Positions 1-11,703 of a DNA stretch of 64,000 bases are shown piece after piece; the stretch's first letter is position 1; each line of letters opens with the position of its first letter. The translations under genes were made by a program, and so were the position numbers. A model generated the notes under the pieces. It saw nothing but the letters and a program-made list of their open reading frames with translations. It was not told the DNA's origin and did no database searches. The stretch is from Amphibalanus amphitrite. Its lineage: Eukaryota; Arthropoda; Thecostraca; Balanomorpha; Balanidae. The stretch covers positions 1 through 64,000 of the forward strand of contig NW_024881984.1 of NCBI RefSeq assembly GCF_019059575.1, in the 5' to 3' direction.

Positions 1-43
1 CAAGTGTCCCAGTGTGTCGTTGCACATGGACGTTGACTCTTCT

Positions 44-45
<2 letters not shown>

Positions 46-81
<36 letters not shown>

Positions 82-118
82 CTCTCCTCTCTCTCTCTCT
101 CCTCTCTCTCCCTCTGTC
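46..118. repeat. CT microsatellite in cuticle-gene intron
   Basis: Nearly pure CT/CTC polypyrimidine run directly before the acceptor of the cuticle-protein exon that begins at 125. It acts as an extended polypyrimidine tract. The Leu/Ser-rich reading frame across it is not coding. Confidence 0.9.
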
Positions 119-124
119 CGTCAG

Positions 125-642
125 CTATGAGACCCAGGAGATGTCAGCCGACATGTCGGGCCAGAACAAGCTGATCGGTGACCAGGCCGGCATTGAGATG
201 CGCGGCAGCTACACCTACATCTCGCCCGAGGGCAGGACCGTCAAAGTCACGTGAGTTACTATCACGGGAAAATGACGTCATTGGTAACCCAGGCATAAGG
301 TTTGATTCAGCAGCAGCATGCTGTTGAATCCCCATTTTTCGATAGCGGCTTTATCTAACTAAGTATTCGTTACTGTAGGCCTAAAGGAGAAATTGGTCAG
401 TCGTAATATGTGAAACTGGCTTCTACAAGGGCTAATCTTAGTCATCTTAGATGCACATGTAGGGAAAATATATTAAACGATGTGGGTACCACTACCAAAT
501 TAAAATGTGCAAGCTAAATTACCCATAAATGGTGATATGATTGAGACACAGCCTGTATATTGCTCACCCCTGCCCCTTTCTTTTCAGGTGGATCGCCAAC
601 GAGCAGGGCTTCCAGGCGGACCCCCAGGTGTCTGAGGAGTGA
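125..642 (+). CDS. Cuticle protein, RR (chitin_bind_4) domain, last two exons, partial
   Basis: Two exons joined in frame: 125-250 (acceptor CAG at 122-124, donor GTGAGT at 251) and 588-642 (acceptor TTTTCAG, stop TGA 640-642). The peptide runs from YETQEMSADMSGQNKL through GSYTYISPEGRTVKVTWIAN to QADPQVSEE. The spacing Gly, aromatic residues, PEG, then TW-A-(2)-G-F matches the Rebers-Riddiford consensus (RR-1 type), the chitin-binding module of extracellular arthropod cuticle proteins. About 60 residues are present. The signal peptide and N-terminal exons lie left of the window. The protein would be secreted and bind chitin in cuticle. The family call is strong; the particular paralogue cannot be named. 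Confidence 0.88.
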
Positions 643-831
643 CGTCATTCCCCACTAGCAGTACGTCCAATCCCACCAACCCGGCGTCACGTCCCGCCGG
701 CGATCACGGCAGCTAGCGCGGGTCAACAGCGATAACACCAGGAGACCCGCAGGTCTCACTGCTGGGTGACGTCATTATGGCGTCATCCTGTGCAGCGCGC
801 ATACCTCCCGCTCATGTTCATATTTGTCCCC

Positions 832-837
832 AATAAA
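832..837 (+). terminator. Polyadenylation signal of cuticle gene
   Basis: AATAAA 190 bases after the cuticle stop codon, followed by a GTGTGGTGTTTG-type GU-rich stretch as expected downstream of a cleavage site. Confidence 0.7.
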
Positions 838-842
838 CTAAC

Positions 843-3087
843 GATGTGAGTGTGGTGTTTGAGTCGAGGTTTGTGGTGCTGGCTTATGGAAAGTGATGAG
901 ACAGATATGAGCAGTCTGATGGGGACGCTTGACGAGTGACGGTGAGAGCCGTCTTACAATGTAGCAGCAATTTCACAGCTACAGACAAATGAGAGAATTA
1001 CATTCACTGATCAGGGTCGAAGAAGTAGGGGTTTGGAGGGTGTTCAGAACCCCTCACTTTTATATGCATCTACTTAAATTCAACGACTCACATAAAAAGT
1101 ACCTAATCACGATTCCTTGGATAGCTTCTCTCAAGGTTGGCAGTTAGTTTCGTCACATGGACAGCACAGATGCCGAAGAAGCATATAAACTTTATAAGCA
1201 AAAGGCAAGCTTCACCACACAATGGAAAGCACTGCATGAAGAAATATTCCGTCGCTTCTTGACATCTGCAGTTTGCACCTTTTTCGTATCGTGAGGATGC
1301 GGTGTATGCGTATAGGTACAGAACTGCCTGGAGGTTACACTGTGCCGCCATACAGAGCGGTAGTGCGGGAAATCAGTCCCTGTCGGGAGGTTCTAATCGT
1401 GTCTTATATCGGTTAACTGTGGGCGGGCATCAAGTGTCAAATAATGCTGAAATGTCCAATGCCCAATGCTGAAAGAGACATTGGGCAATTTGTTTAGTGC
1501 CATACAACCTTGAAATAAGAAAAACTTACGTTACCCTCAGCCCAGGCCTTATATAAATATATAACTACAGCTAGTAGACCGTATATAAAGTCCATAAATC
1601 ATGGGAAGCTTTCAGCCTACGCCTCACCCTGGCACCTAAGATGTACATTGTGCAGTAAAGCATTAGCTTATAGTTCGTTTAGCCGCAAATGCGCAAATGA
1701 AAGTTGAAAGCTGGTATATTTCTTCAAAAATATATCAATCACTTTAGGATAACATCGAAGATGAGACTACGATATAACGTCAAACGGTGACCAGTTTCGA
1801 CGTTGATTTTACCAACGACGTCTTACATAACTCCTAAGCGTATCAGACTTGCTGTGGCAAAAAAAAAGATAGATATGTCTCGGTTTGAACGCCTAAACTT
1901 CAGAGATCCGCATGCCCCTGGGTCAAGGTTAGGCTCTTTCAACTCGTAAGATGGGTTACTTTGCTGTGTATTTATTTTATGTGCTTTGCTATCAACTATG
2001 CACTTTAACAAATTTAGTCCGAGCCTTTTGAATGGAACAATTCACAAGAACGTAATCCCGTTAAGCTCCCGTTGTACTTTGACAAAAGCAAAATACAGTC
2101 AAGTACATATACGCTACTTCGAACAACAGTACATAATAGACGGCTGTAAACACATCGATAGGTATTGATGAACTTATTTGGGAAAAGGAAAACAATTATG
2201 TAGGTACACTAATTAGCGAAAAAGTTACACGTGAATGATGAGTCCTGTTGAGCAGCATCAGAGACGGACCAGCTAACACCGAGTACATGACTAAAACCAA
2301 GGCCCTAAAACATAACTAAAACCAATTTTAATTGATCTTCCTCTCGCTGGAATCGTGTGCTAAATGCCGTCGAATGCCGTCAGCCACTCAGCCGGTCAAA
2401 GGTGGCCAGAGCCAATGGCGGTCGTGTGCTGCATAACGTCACGTGTCAGAGTTTTCGCCACAACCGGGCGCCGTTTCTGCGGATTTTTATGGCGTCTTGG
2501 CAAACGTACCGGTCACGTTTCATGGCTATAGTCCAGCAGTTCGACGTGCTTGAAACGCCTAGTGAAACACTACATCTTTAATTGATCGAATGGCTTGTTG
2601 TGATTGTGCAACGTGAGAAACTCATGTATGTATAATGTGTATATGCATATAGATTATAGCGCCTAATATTGTGCAAGCTTATCAGTAAAATCAGGCAGTT
2701 CTAATGACTTCAATGCATCCAGTGAACGATGATAATGTTCGTGCCTAGTTTATTGCACGTTACGTGCCAATAAATTTAAAATTAGATCACGTAATCAAAA
2801 TCAGATAACAATCACATTGTAATTTGTAACGATGATTAGTTCCTTCGCCAGGATGAGGCACTGTTTTCTTAGCTTAGCTGTCTCATATTAAATGCCCTAT
2901 GTCGCTTACGAAGCAGCTCAGGGGTCGAAAAAAAGCGTGGAAAGATACAAACTTTCAGATCCCAGCTTCTCATTTTGATACAAAAATTCTTGTATCTGCT
3001 TTTCTAATCGAACATATTGCTCTATAGCTTACTATTCGTTATAGGTAAGTGTTTTTGATTGATATAAGGTCAAAAACCTACCATAGC
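843..3087. other. Intergenic, no gene recognised
   Basis: Only short unrelated reading frames, several starting at non-ATG codons. No splice-linked frames, tandem repeats or matching terminal inverted repeats were seen, apart from a weak 9-base hairpin near 1460-1490. Confidence 0.6.
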
Positions 3088-4054
3088 TTAACCCTCGCCC
3101 GCACATGCCATTTTCCCATCCTAGAACGCACATGGGGGGGGGGGTTGCCACCCCCCCCCCCGCGCCATTTCGTTCCTGTTGGAGATAGAGCTTAGCGGTA
3201 ATGACCAAAAAGATTCTTTGGGAAGAGACAAATCCAAGATAGAGCTTAGCGGTAATGACCAAAAAGATTCTTTGGGAAGAGACAAATCCAACGATACCCA
3301 GTTTTACCTTCTCAGGTCAGTCATTGACCTTCCAGGTCAGGTCAAACTAAAAAATGTTGCTGTTTTGGGTCACCGTTGGATATCAAGTGCGCTGCTTATC
3401 AAATGCCGATGACGATGGTGTTTTCTGGTGCCAAGCCAGCTAAAACCTCTTTGTCACACTACCCGACCAGAATTTTGCTGCTGAGGTCATTTCTGGCCAA
3501 GTTAGGTCAAGGTCAATTATATTTGTTTGTATGTCTGTGTGTGTCTGTGTGTATACTGATGTGTGCACCGATTGTATTTGGGTCCATATTACATGAAATC
3601 ATGATCAGAGAAGCTTTTACCAAAAATGCAGTCAAAAAACTTCACAAAAAAGTGAATTCCGCTTGCCTAAAACGCAATTATCTTAGATGACCTAGGTTGA
3701 CCTTGACCCTGACCTTGACCCTTGTACATCGTCGAACAACATGTTCCATGATAGGTGGGAGGTAATACTGGCAAAAAAGGCCGAAATCAGGGTGTCAAAA
3801 GCTCACAAGGCCCATGGCAAACGCAAGATGTTGAGAATTGGCCATTTGGGTCATGATATGACCTGAAAAACAAGGTCATATCTCCGAAACCAAAAGACAC
3901 AGAAACTTCAAATTTTCAGTGAACATCAAGAAAGGATAGAAGAGCAGCTATACGAAAAATCAGCCCTCTAGCTCTAAAAATGTTGAGTGCAGAGCAGAAA
4001 GACTACCTGGGGGGTGGCAACCACCCCCCCCCCCCATGTGCGGGCGAGGGTTAA
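3088..4054. mobile_element. Non-autonomous piggyBac-like element, family 1, copy 1
   Basis: Flanked by TTAA at 3088-3091 and 4051-4054, the target duplication of piggyBac-type elements. Termini are inverted repeats starting CCCTCGCCCGCACATG, with the usual piggyBac CCC start. Each end has a subterminal G/C hairpin (G run, TTGCC or GGCAACC, C run). There is no transposase frame. The interior holds about 12 exact AGGTCA/TGACCT hexamers. A 54-bp tandem duplication (3183-3290) is specific to this copy. A second copy lies inverted at 55990-56902. Confidence 0.85.
3183..3290. repeat. 54-bp tandem duplication (2 copies)
   Basis: Two essentially identical 54-bp units beginning AGATAGAGCTTAGCGG at 3183 and 3237. 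The related element at 55990-56902 carries only one unit, so the duplication arose in this copy. Confidence 0.9.
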
Positions 4055-4061
4055 TGCTTCA

Positions 4062-6377
4062 CAGTGGCGGCGGAAGGTAATTTTGGATGGGGGTGCAAAG
4101 TTTTCTCAAGGGGCCCCTCTGGAAGTTTTGGCCCCCCCCCCTTCAATTTTTTTAGTGATTTTTATTGATTTATAAAAAAACGAAGATTTTGGAAAACTAT
4201 CCCCATACACACAAGTTCTGTAAAAGGTTTGAAATTGTAGTGTAGGTACCTACCTATCTCAAATAATGAAAACATAAAGAAGCAAATGCAGCTAGTTTTT
4301 ATCGGCTAATCTTTTAGTCTAGCCACCACCCGCAGCGTCTAAAACCACTTTTCTGGGTCCGCAGTGGACCATTGAGGGCCCTACGAGACCGTTCCAAGAA
4401 GACCGTGTTTAGAAGCCCATTTGAAACCGACCACAAAGAGACTCCTCCAGAGACCTACATGACTCCCCAGACTGAATGAGCCCTCCGATCAGGGTCGGTT
4501 CCTTGAAAGTTGCTGAAAGGTTTCAGAAGGTAGTATAGGCTCGAAAGTCTTTTGAGGGCTCTCAGAAACCGGCATCGGACCCTTAAAAAAGCCTGTATGG
4601 AGGGCGGAGGCCCTCCAAAGCCGGGATGGAGGCTACAGGAGCCGATGTTTAGCCTAAAGAGCCGGTATGGAGGACTGAATAGAGTAAAGGGGTCTCAGTG
4701 GGGCCTTCAGGGGCAAGTGTTTGAGCCCCAAAAGTATGTGTGGGGTCTTAGAGGCAGGTGGACCCCTGGGGTATGCACGGGGTCCCAGGAGCTCGCGTGT
4801 GAGCCCAAATATTCGGCTGGCGGCTACTAGAACCAGCATGGGGATTCTTAGAAGCCGCTTAGACCCACATTTCATGGGTCATGAGTCCCAAGAGTCGATG
4901 TAGGGGCCATAAAAGCCGGTGTAGGACCCATGGCCCCATAATTTCCGACATTGAGACTCTCAGAGGCCGGCGACGGGGCACCAAGAGCAGATAAAGTGCC
5001 TCAACAAGCCGACATGGGGCCTGAGAATCAGTGTGGAATTCCAGGAGCCTGCGTGAGCTCTCGGAGACCTTCGTATTTCGTAAGGTCCACAAAGGTCGTT
5101 GGGTCCTCTGAATCTGAACTCTGCGGGGCCCTCAGAGGCCAGCATGTCTCCTGGCACCTGCCTGCGTTGAGTTGAGACCCTCCGAGGCCGTCGTAGGGTT
5201 GTTCAGAGGCCGGCGTTGGCCCTTGAAGCCTTCGTTAGGCCCTAGAAGCCGTCAAGAGGGCCCTCAGAGGTCAGCATGGCCCCTGGAGCCCGCCTGCGTC
5301 GAGGCCCTCAGAGGCCGTCGTGGGGCCCTCAGACGCCAGCGTGGGCCTTTGGAGCTTGCGTTGGGTCTTAGAGACCATCGTGAGGGCCCAGAGAGGTCGT
5401 CGTCAGGGCCCTCAGCCCCTCAGGGACCGTCCTGGGGTCCTCAGAATTTGTTGTGAGGGCCCTTAGAAGCCTTCGAGAGGATCATTGATGATCAGAGGTC
5501 GTCATGAGGGCCCTTGGCCAAAGTGAGGGTCTTCATGGGCCCTCAGATGCCTTTGCAGGGCTCTCAGAGGCCTTGGTAAGACCGCTAGAGGCCATTGTTA
5601 GGGCCCTCAATAGACCGTTGCAGGGCCCTCAGATGCCAGCATAGCCCCTGCAGCCTGGTTGTGTTGGGGCCCTCAGAGGCCGTCGCTGGGCCGTCTGAAG
5701 CCAAATGGGCCCTCAGACTTGAGTTGGGTCTAGAGCCGTCACGAGGGCCCGCAGAGACCGTCGTAGAGTCCCTCAGAGGCCAGCGGGGCCCCTGGAGTCC
5801 TGTGGGACCCTCAGCGGTCGTCATGAGGGCCCTTAGTGGTCGTTATAGGGCCCCAGGGGACAGAGGTCGTCGTGAGAGCCCTCAGAGATCATCGCAAGGG
5901 CCCTCAGAGGCCGTCATTAGGGGCCATCAGAGGCCAGCGTGGCCCCTGGAGTCTCCTTGGGCCCCTGGAGTCTCTGTGGAACCCTCAACGGTCGTCATGA
6001 GGGCCCTTAGTGGCCGTTGTAGGGCCCCAGGGGACAGAGGTCGTCGTGGGAGCCCTCAGAGATCGTCATAGAAGGGCCCTCTGAGGCCGTCGTGGGGGCC
6101 CTCAGATGCCGCATGGAGCACCAAACGCGGCTCGGGACACTTCTAGCCGGTGTGGGGCCCCAAAGACTAGCATGGGGCGCTCCTGACCATAATTGGACAT
6201 CCCGGATGATTCCACATCAGTGTTCGTTTCCCGATCACTGGTTTTCAGGAAAAAATGTATTGGATGCGACGGGCCCCTTGTACGGATTTTGGGGGTGCAA
6301 AAAGATATGTTTGCACACCCATGTTTTTCGATGGGGGTGCAGCTGCACCCCCTGCACCCCCTATTCCGCCGCCACTG
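4062..6377. mobile_element. Non-autonomous hAT-like element A carrying a GC satellite
   Basis: Terminal inverted repeats CAGTGGCGGCGGAA (4062) and TTCCGCCGCCACTG (ending 6377), bounded by a perfect 8-bp target duplication ATGCTTCA at 4054-4061 and 6378-6385. CAGnGGCGG ends and 8-bp duplications are hAT hallmarks. There is no transposase. Most of the interior (about 4365-6115) is a degenerate tandem repeat built around GGCCCTCAGAGGCCGTCGT. Reading frames of up to 158 codons through it are periodic artefacts. It inserted just beside the right end of the piggyBac-like element, and its target duplication includes the last A of that element's TTAA. Confidence 0.88.
4365..6115. repeat. Degenerate GC-rich tandem satellite inside hAT-like element A
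   Basis: Dozens of imperfect units of roughly 30-40 bases with the core GGCCCTCAGAGGCC followed by GTCGT or AGCGT. The units are most regular from 5170 to 6110 and more diverged from 4365 to 4960. A longer internal duplication is visible: 5750-5890 resembles 5930-6070. Confidence 0.85.
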
Positions 6378-6385
6378 ATGCTTCA

Positions 6386-7381
6386 GCACCTAAAATTGTC
6401 CTTTTCGTCGTCGTCAAGTTCCACTGAGAGTCGGCAGCGACACGCTGTTTTATTGGGGGTCATAGGGCCGCTTCCGTGGGAGCCAAGGGACGGCGAACGC
6501 ATCTGGAACACGTTACCGGCACCAGGCACGGCCAAGGACAGTTACTTTCGATCGGAGACGAGGCTGGGTGGAAACTGGGTGGGAGATGACTCCCTGCGTA
6601 GATTTGGAGAAAATGTGCAGAGAAACAGCAATGACGTTATCAAAACCAAGGACAGTGAGACACATCATTGGATAAACATTGCAACTACATCATTGCTTTG
6701 CAACTACATCCACTTGTATGCAACGGCTGTATGCGAAAACTGGACAGAATTATTACATGACGTACGAGAAATTGACAGTCTCCACTCGCAAAATAAATGA
6801 CATGCACACATTATTTTCGATGCAAACAATAACGCAAAGGAATATATCCTTTCATGAACTCATGTGTCATTGGGCGGGTAGATCCTCGATAAAATTGATT
6901 AGATTGACAGAGATCGGTAGATTGGACCGATCCTATAGGTACATTTACGAAGTCAAAAAATATAAAATAAAGGTAACACTCACTCATTGGACTGATTCCC
7001 TCAGCTCGCTATGGCGCGCTTCTGCCCGTCCGAAATAGGAAATGTTCACCACAAGCCTGATCAGAGCGCTCACTGCTGCCATTGGAGTCTGAAGTAGGTC
7101 GCCGCGGGGTATTTTAGAGGTGAAACCATATTTTTACCGTTACGGTGTTAAGGATTAAATACATACATTGCAAATTAGAAACGGGATTTTTGATAATGCT
7201 CACCACACAAAAATTTTCAAATTCAACACATAAAGTGGTGAAAATATTAGAAACTTTTTATCGTTAACGTTTAAAGAATGTGATACAAAATAAAAAGGCC
7301 GATTTTCCTTTACTAATGAACATATTTAAGGACGAGAAATAAAATAAATGTCAGATTCTTCAAACCGAGGAATACACAGGC
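6386..7381. other. Intergenic, nothing recognised
   Basis: AT-moderate unique-looking sequence between two transposons. No coding exon, repeat array or inverted termini could be supported. Confidence 0.5.
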
Positions 7382-8314
7382 TTAACCCGCGAGTTGCTGG
7401 GGGGGGGGGGGGCGTTAAACGCCCCCATTTTTTCGCCGGGCCATAGCATAAAAACGGCGCGCCGCAGGCGCGCCAAATTTTAGGTACCTGTAGGGAATTG
7501 ATTAAAGTTTATTGTGACAAAGTTTCAAAAAAATCGGTTGGAAAATTTTTGAGATATCGAGGTTTTAGTGACGTCATGATTTCCGAGTTTTCGACCAAAA
7601 ACGGCATATGTTCCAAAAATCATATAAAATCACAGAATAGACATACAGACATGCCGTAAACGCCATTAGACTGCCAATACCATGAGCAATCAAATGGCTA
7701 TCTTTGATTATTGATTATCGTTCCGCATTTTCCATAATCTTGAACTGAATCTTGGCAATTTTTCGTGACTACTTCACGACCATGATACATGCATTTCTTA
7801 AATTGAACTTTTTGAGCCAAACACGTACACATACGATAAAATGAATGTCACCATCGTGTTCCACGCCCCAAATTACCTATAAAACATGTGTCACAGGCTG
7901 CGAATATCAGTTTTGATTTTCGGGGATATGTGCCTACCCGGTTGACCTGACCTTGACCCTGACCTATGCTTGACTGACCCCTACATGGAGCTGACACTCT
8001 TGAAGGCCTTATATGATGGATTGTGAACCGTTTTGACAGAGTTTGTGACGAGAGGCGCCCATTGCAAAGTCCTGAAGTCCATGCTACTGAAAGCCCGATT
8101 TCGGGTGTTTGACCTGACCTTGACCCGACCTGTGACCTCAAAATTCAACTTTAAAGTACTCATCTGAAGCGTCTCGTCGCGCTCTTTCGTTTGCCGCCTC
8201 GTGCGTTTCGCTGCGCCTATTGGTTCTCGAGTTATCGGCTGGGGGCGTTTAACGCCCCCCCCCCGCCCCCAGCAAACGGTGGGTGGCGAAATACCCCAGC
8301 AACTGCCGGGTTAA
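7382..8314. mobile_element. Non-autonomous piggyBac-like element, family 2
   Basis: TTAA at 7382-7385 and 8311-8314 flank inverted ends of the type CCCGCGAGTTGCTGGGG and CCCGGCAGTTGCTGGGG. A run of G/C and a near-palindrome GGGCGTTTAACGCCC sit just inside both ends. There is a GGCGCGCC-GCA-GGCGCGCC hairpin near 7457. The interior has six exact TGACCT hexamers in two clusters (about 7943-7968 and 8109-8140). No transposase frame. Confidence 0.82.
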
Positions 8315-8804
8315 CTAAGGTTATGTATCATCTTGTATCCATGTATCGGTTTCCGTTTGTGCCGGAATAGTGATGAGCCGGCGGGAAAACAGTCAGCTGC
8401 TGGCAGGGTCTTTGGGTCCCGCCATCTATCGACCAGCCGGAACACCGCTGGTTGGTCCTATCCTACCGCCCCCGGCTACCAAACGAATCGTCGGCAGCGA
8501 CGCAGGACGCAGTGGCGCGTCGACGCGCGTCGCGGCCGGACGCGCTGGGTCTCTTCCCGCATGCCGCTGGACTACTATCCACTTTGATACATTTGCACCC
8601 CCGAAACAGACCTGATTTGCAACAACCGCTGGGTCGTATGTTCGACACATTTTCGACCCCTGAAGCAGCTGCAGCGCACAAATAAGAAGGTAGGTACCTA
8701 CCTACTTATGATGCTCTCTTCGGCTTTTATATAAAAAATGTCTGGAGCAGCGGCTGATCCTACTATTTTTTTTTTCTATATTTCTGCCATCATGTCATGA
8801 ACGT

Positions 8805-8831
8805 ACAATGATCACGGACAGTGATCATTGT
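8805..8831. repeat. Perfect 11-bp stem hairpin
   Basis: ACAATGATCAC and GTGATCATTGT separated by five bases. Function unknown. Confidence 0.6.
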
Positions 8832-9222
8832 ATTAGGTTTGAAGCATTTCAGGCCTGCAAGGGCTTCTGTAAAAGGATGACAGGATATGATGTAGACATT
8901 AGACTGTACGAACCACCGACAGTGCTCCGCAGCGGCAGAGATCGTCGGCAGGGGACGGCAATGCCCCCTTTGGAACAGCCCGTCCTGTCGCTCAGTGCGG
9001 TTTGTTTGTTTGTTTATTGGGGCTTTAGGGCGCGTCGACTGCAAAGGTCATTTTGCGCCCATAACGTCGCGCTAGTAAAACAAGTGTTTCAAAAGAAGAA
9101 ACTTTCTAGATATCAAGACTAGAAAGTAAAAGACTTTATAAAAAAAGACAGGGTAAAATAAAACAACGCAAGAGCGTCGTAATAGACAACTGACTAGACA
9201 AGGAGACTAGAGAGGATTTGGG

Positions 9223-9726
9223 TCAGGTCGAGTAAATCGCTTGGAATTTGACTGCGCGGATAAAGGAAAAGATGTTGCCAGATAAAACCCAGGGTGACTC
9301 GTCACCCAGCAGGTGGCGGACAGTGGTACCCGGAGCGATGCGGCCGAGGTAGCGCGTCCGGTCTGGTTCTAAAAGTGGACAAGATAAGAGCACGTGAGCG
9401 ACGGTAAGAGGCGCGGAACAACCGTTGCAAATGGCCTGCTCGTCTCCGCGGAGAAGGTGGCCATGCGTGGCATATGTATGGCCGATTCGGAGCCTGCACA
9501 AGATCACCTCGTTGGACCGGTTGTCTTGCAAGCAAGACCTCCATGGCTCCAAAGTCGGCTTCACCTCACGGAGCTTTCCGCCTCCACGTAGGCTCCACTC
9601 TGCCTGCCACTCAGAGAGAATGAAAGATCGCACAGCCGAATAAAGGTCACGCGCCGGCAATGGCAGACGTCGAGTGCAGGAGGCTGCGGCGCGGTCATCC
9701 CGGATAAAGTGTAGTCCTCTTTTCAT
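9223..9726 (-). pseudogene. Non-LTR retrotransposon ORF2 3' fragment
   Basis: A minus-strand frame of 167 codons to a stop at 9223. Its middle reads LCRLRIGHTYATHGHLLRGD, then CNGCSAPLTVAHVLLSCP. This is the C-terminal region after the reverse transcriptase (and RNase H) domains of I/Jockey-type LINE ORF2 proteins: an R-x-G-H-t-x2-T-H-G/hL-L-R-G motif followed by a zinc-knuckle-like CxxC...H...C. Endonuclease and polymerase domains are absent, so it is a 5'-truncated, dead copy. No target duplication was identified. Confidence 0.75.
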
Positions 9727-10204
9727 TTGTTTTCAGTCTTTTTTCAACACTTGCCTTGCATAATTAAGGGTTCTTACAGCCAACCTAGCATTTACACAAA
9801 AGTAGCGATGCCCAATGGATAAGGTAAGCAGCTGTGCCTGTATCCTGCTGTATTCCATTCTAGGGCCACCAGGCCTCCCTTCGCCGTCTGCCGCGTCATC
9901 TACAGTAACTTATCGTTCTACCAATCGCTAGTAGAGGCGCTACAGTCGACTCTCCTGGTTCTCAGCCAGTGACGCGTCACGCATCCACCGAACTCGAAGT
10001 GGATATTTCTCGAAACGTGTGGAGTTTGGTTTCAGGTATCTATATCTATCGATATCTATATTGCAGGTTCATCAATGTTTTTAGTGGTCTGATCAACGGT
10101 GCGTTATTTGTTAGCAGTAAAATAAGAGTGGCTGGTAAGCAGGCGCGGATCCAGGGGGGGGGGGCGACGGGGGCGGCCGCCCCCCCCCCCCCGACATCCG
10201 AAAA

Positions 10205-11470
10205 AGGCGCCCATAGCCCGCGGCAGAGAGGGCGCCCCGAGCAAAACAGAGGCGACACAGCAAAGGTTGAGCAGAAATAGGGCGCCTCCAGCAGAAGTTG
10301 GGCTCACCAAACAGGAGAGCGACGCCCAATTGCCCATTCCCAGCAGATCAGAGTCGCCCCAGAAGCAGATGGGCGCCCCCAGCAGAAGAGGGGCGTCTTA
10401 TTACAAGAATAAAAAGATGCCTTCTGTTCAAGAGGGGCACTCCTGGCAGGAGAGGTGTCCCCCTGAAGAGGAGCGACGCCCCAGCAAAAGTAGAGAGGCG
10501 CCCCCATTCCAAGAAGAAGAGGGGCGCCCTAACCGCAGATAGGCGCCCCAACAAACTACAAAGAAAAAGAGAAGCCCTATAATAGAAAAATGGGTGCCAC
10601 TGGCAGAAAAGGGGCGCCCCCGGCAGCGGAGGGGGCCCAGCAGGAGAAAGGAGCCTCCAGCAGGAGACGGGCGCCCCAGCGAAGGGGGGCGCCCCAGCAG
10701 AAGAGAGGAGCCCCCTGCAGGAGAGGGGCGCCCTCAGCAGAAGAGGGGCGCCCTCAGCAGAAGAGGGGCGCCCCAGCAGAAGAGAGGCGCCACAGCAAAA
10801 GTTGATCAGAGATGGGGAGCCTTCAGCAGAGGTTGGGCTCGCCAAGCAGGATAGGGGCGGCCCATTGACAATATCCGGCAGAAGACAGACGCCCCAGCAG
10901 CAGATGGGCGCCCCCGGTAGAAGAGGGGCGCCTCATTACAAGAAGAAAAGGAGTATATTCTGCACAAGAGGGGCGCCCCTGAGGCAGCGGAAGGGCAACC
11001 CCAGCAGAGGGGCTGTGCCCCAGTAAAAGGAGAGTGGTGCCCCGCTCCGAGCAGAAGAGGGGCGCCCAAGCAAAAAGAGGAGCCCCATAAGAAGAAAGAG
11101 GATGCCTCTGGCAGGAGAGAGACGTCCCCCGCAGTGGAAGGGCGCCCCAGAAGAGGCGTCTCTAGCAAAAGATAAGTGCCCCTGCAGGAGAGGGGCACCC
11201 CAGCAAAAGTTGGGCAGAAATGGGGCGCCCCCAGCAGAATTTGGGGTCGCCGAACAGGAAAGGGCCGCCCCATTCACAGTAGAAAAAGGGACTCCCCAGC
11301 AGCAAAGGCGTGCCCTAACAGAAAAGGTGCACTCCCAGTAGAAGCGGGACGCATCAAGAAGAAGAGGGGCATTTCTAGCAAAAAAAAAAAAGGGCGTCCC
11401 AGATAAGTGGGCCGCCTACAGCAAATTGGTCGTTCTTAGAAGAAATGAGGCGACTTTAGCAAAGTGAGCC
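10205..11470. repeat. GGGGCGCC/CAGCAGAAGAG satellite within hAT-like element B
   Basis: More than 40 imperfect units. The best-ordered stretch is 10660-10790, where CAGCAGAAGAGGGGCGCCCT repeats with a 20-bp period. Less regular units to both sides retain the GGCGCC palindrome. Confidence 0.88.
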
Positions 11471-11508
11471 TCCCCATGACGGATTGGGCGATCCAAGTAG
11501 AGGTTGGG

Positions 11509-11554
11509 CGCAAATATCTTTAAAACGGCGGCAGCCGTCTTAAAGATATTTGCG
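11509..11554. repeat. 46-bp inverted repeat (hairpin)
   Basis: CGCAAATATCTTTAAAACGG pairs with CCGTCTTAAAGATATTTGCG around a short GC loop with one mismatch. It lies near the right end of hAT-like element B. Confidence 0.85.
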
Positions 11555-11703
11555 AAAAACCTAGGGGGACGTGACAACGCACGGCGTGGGTTTTAAACTC
11601 TCGATTTTGACGACGGTTTGGCGCCCCCGGATTGCCAGGTCGCCCCTATTTCAACTTGCCGCCCCCCCTCCCGAAAATTCCTGGATCCGCCCCTGCTGGT
11701 AAG

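Larger units (their letters stand above)
10140..11695. mobile_element. Non-autonomous hAT-like element B carrying a GGGGCGCC satellite
   Basis: Left end CAGGCGCGGATCCAGG and right end CCTGGATCCGCCCCTG are inverted repeats. The 8-bp target duplication CTGGTAAG is perfect (10132-10139 and 11696-11703). The interior is an array of 18-30-bp units with the core CAGCAGAAGAGGGGCGCC, open in several frames on both strands because the array is purine- and GC-rich; those frames are not genes. A long hairpin lies at 11509-11554. No transposase. Confidence 0.9.

Noticed and set aside
1455-1490. Short CCCAATG/CATTGGG inverted repeat
   Set aside because: Only 9-base arms in unique sequence; expected by chance at this window size.
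5595-6071. 158-codon open frame
   Set aside because: It lies wholly in the GGCCCTCAGAGGCC satellite of hAT-like element A; the peptide is periodic and other frames are open too.
6679-7038. 119-codon plus-strand frame
   Set aside because: No recognisable domain, no paired frame or splice context; treated as chance.
10348-11273. Overlapping 113-165-codon frames on both strands
   Set aside because: Produced by the GGGGCGCC satellite in hAT-like element B; low complexity, no start context, no homology.
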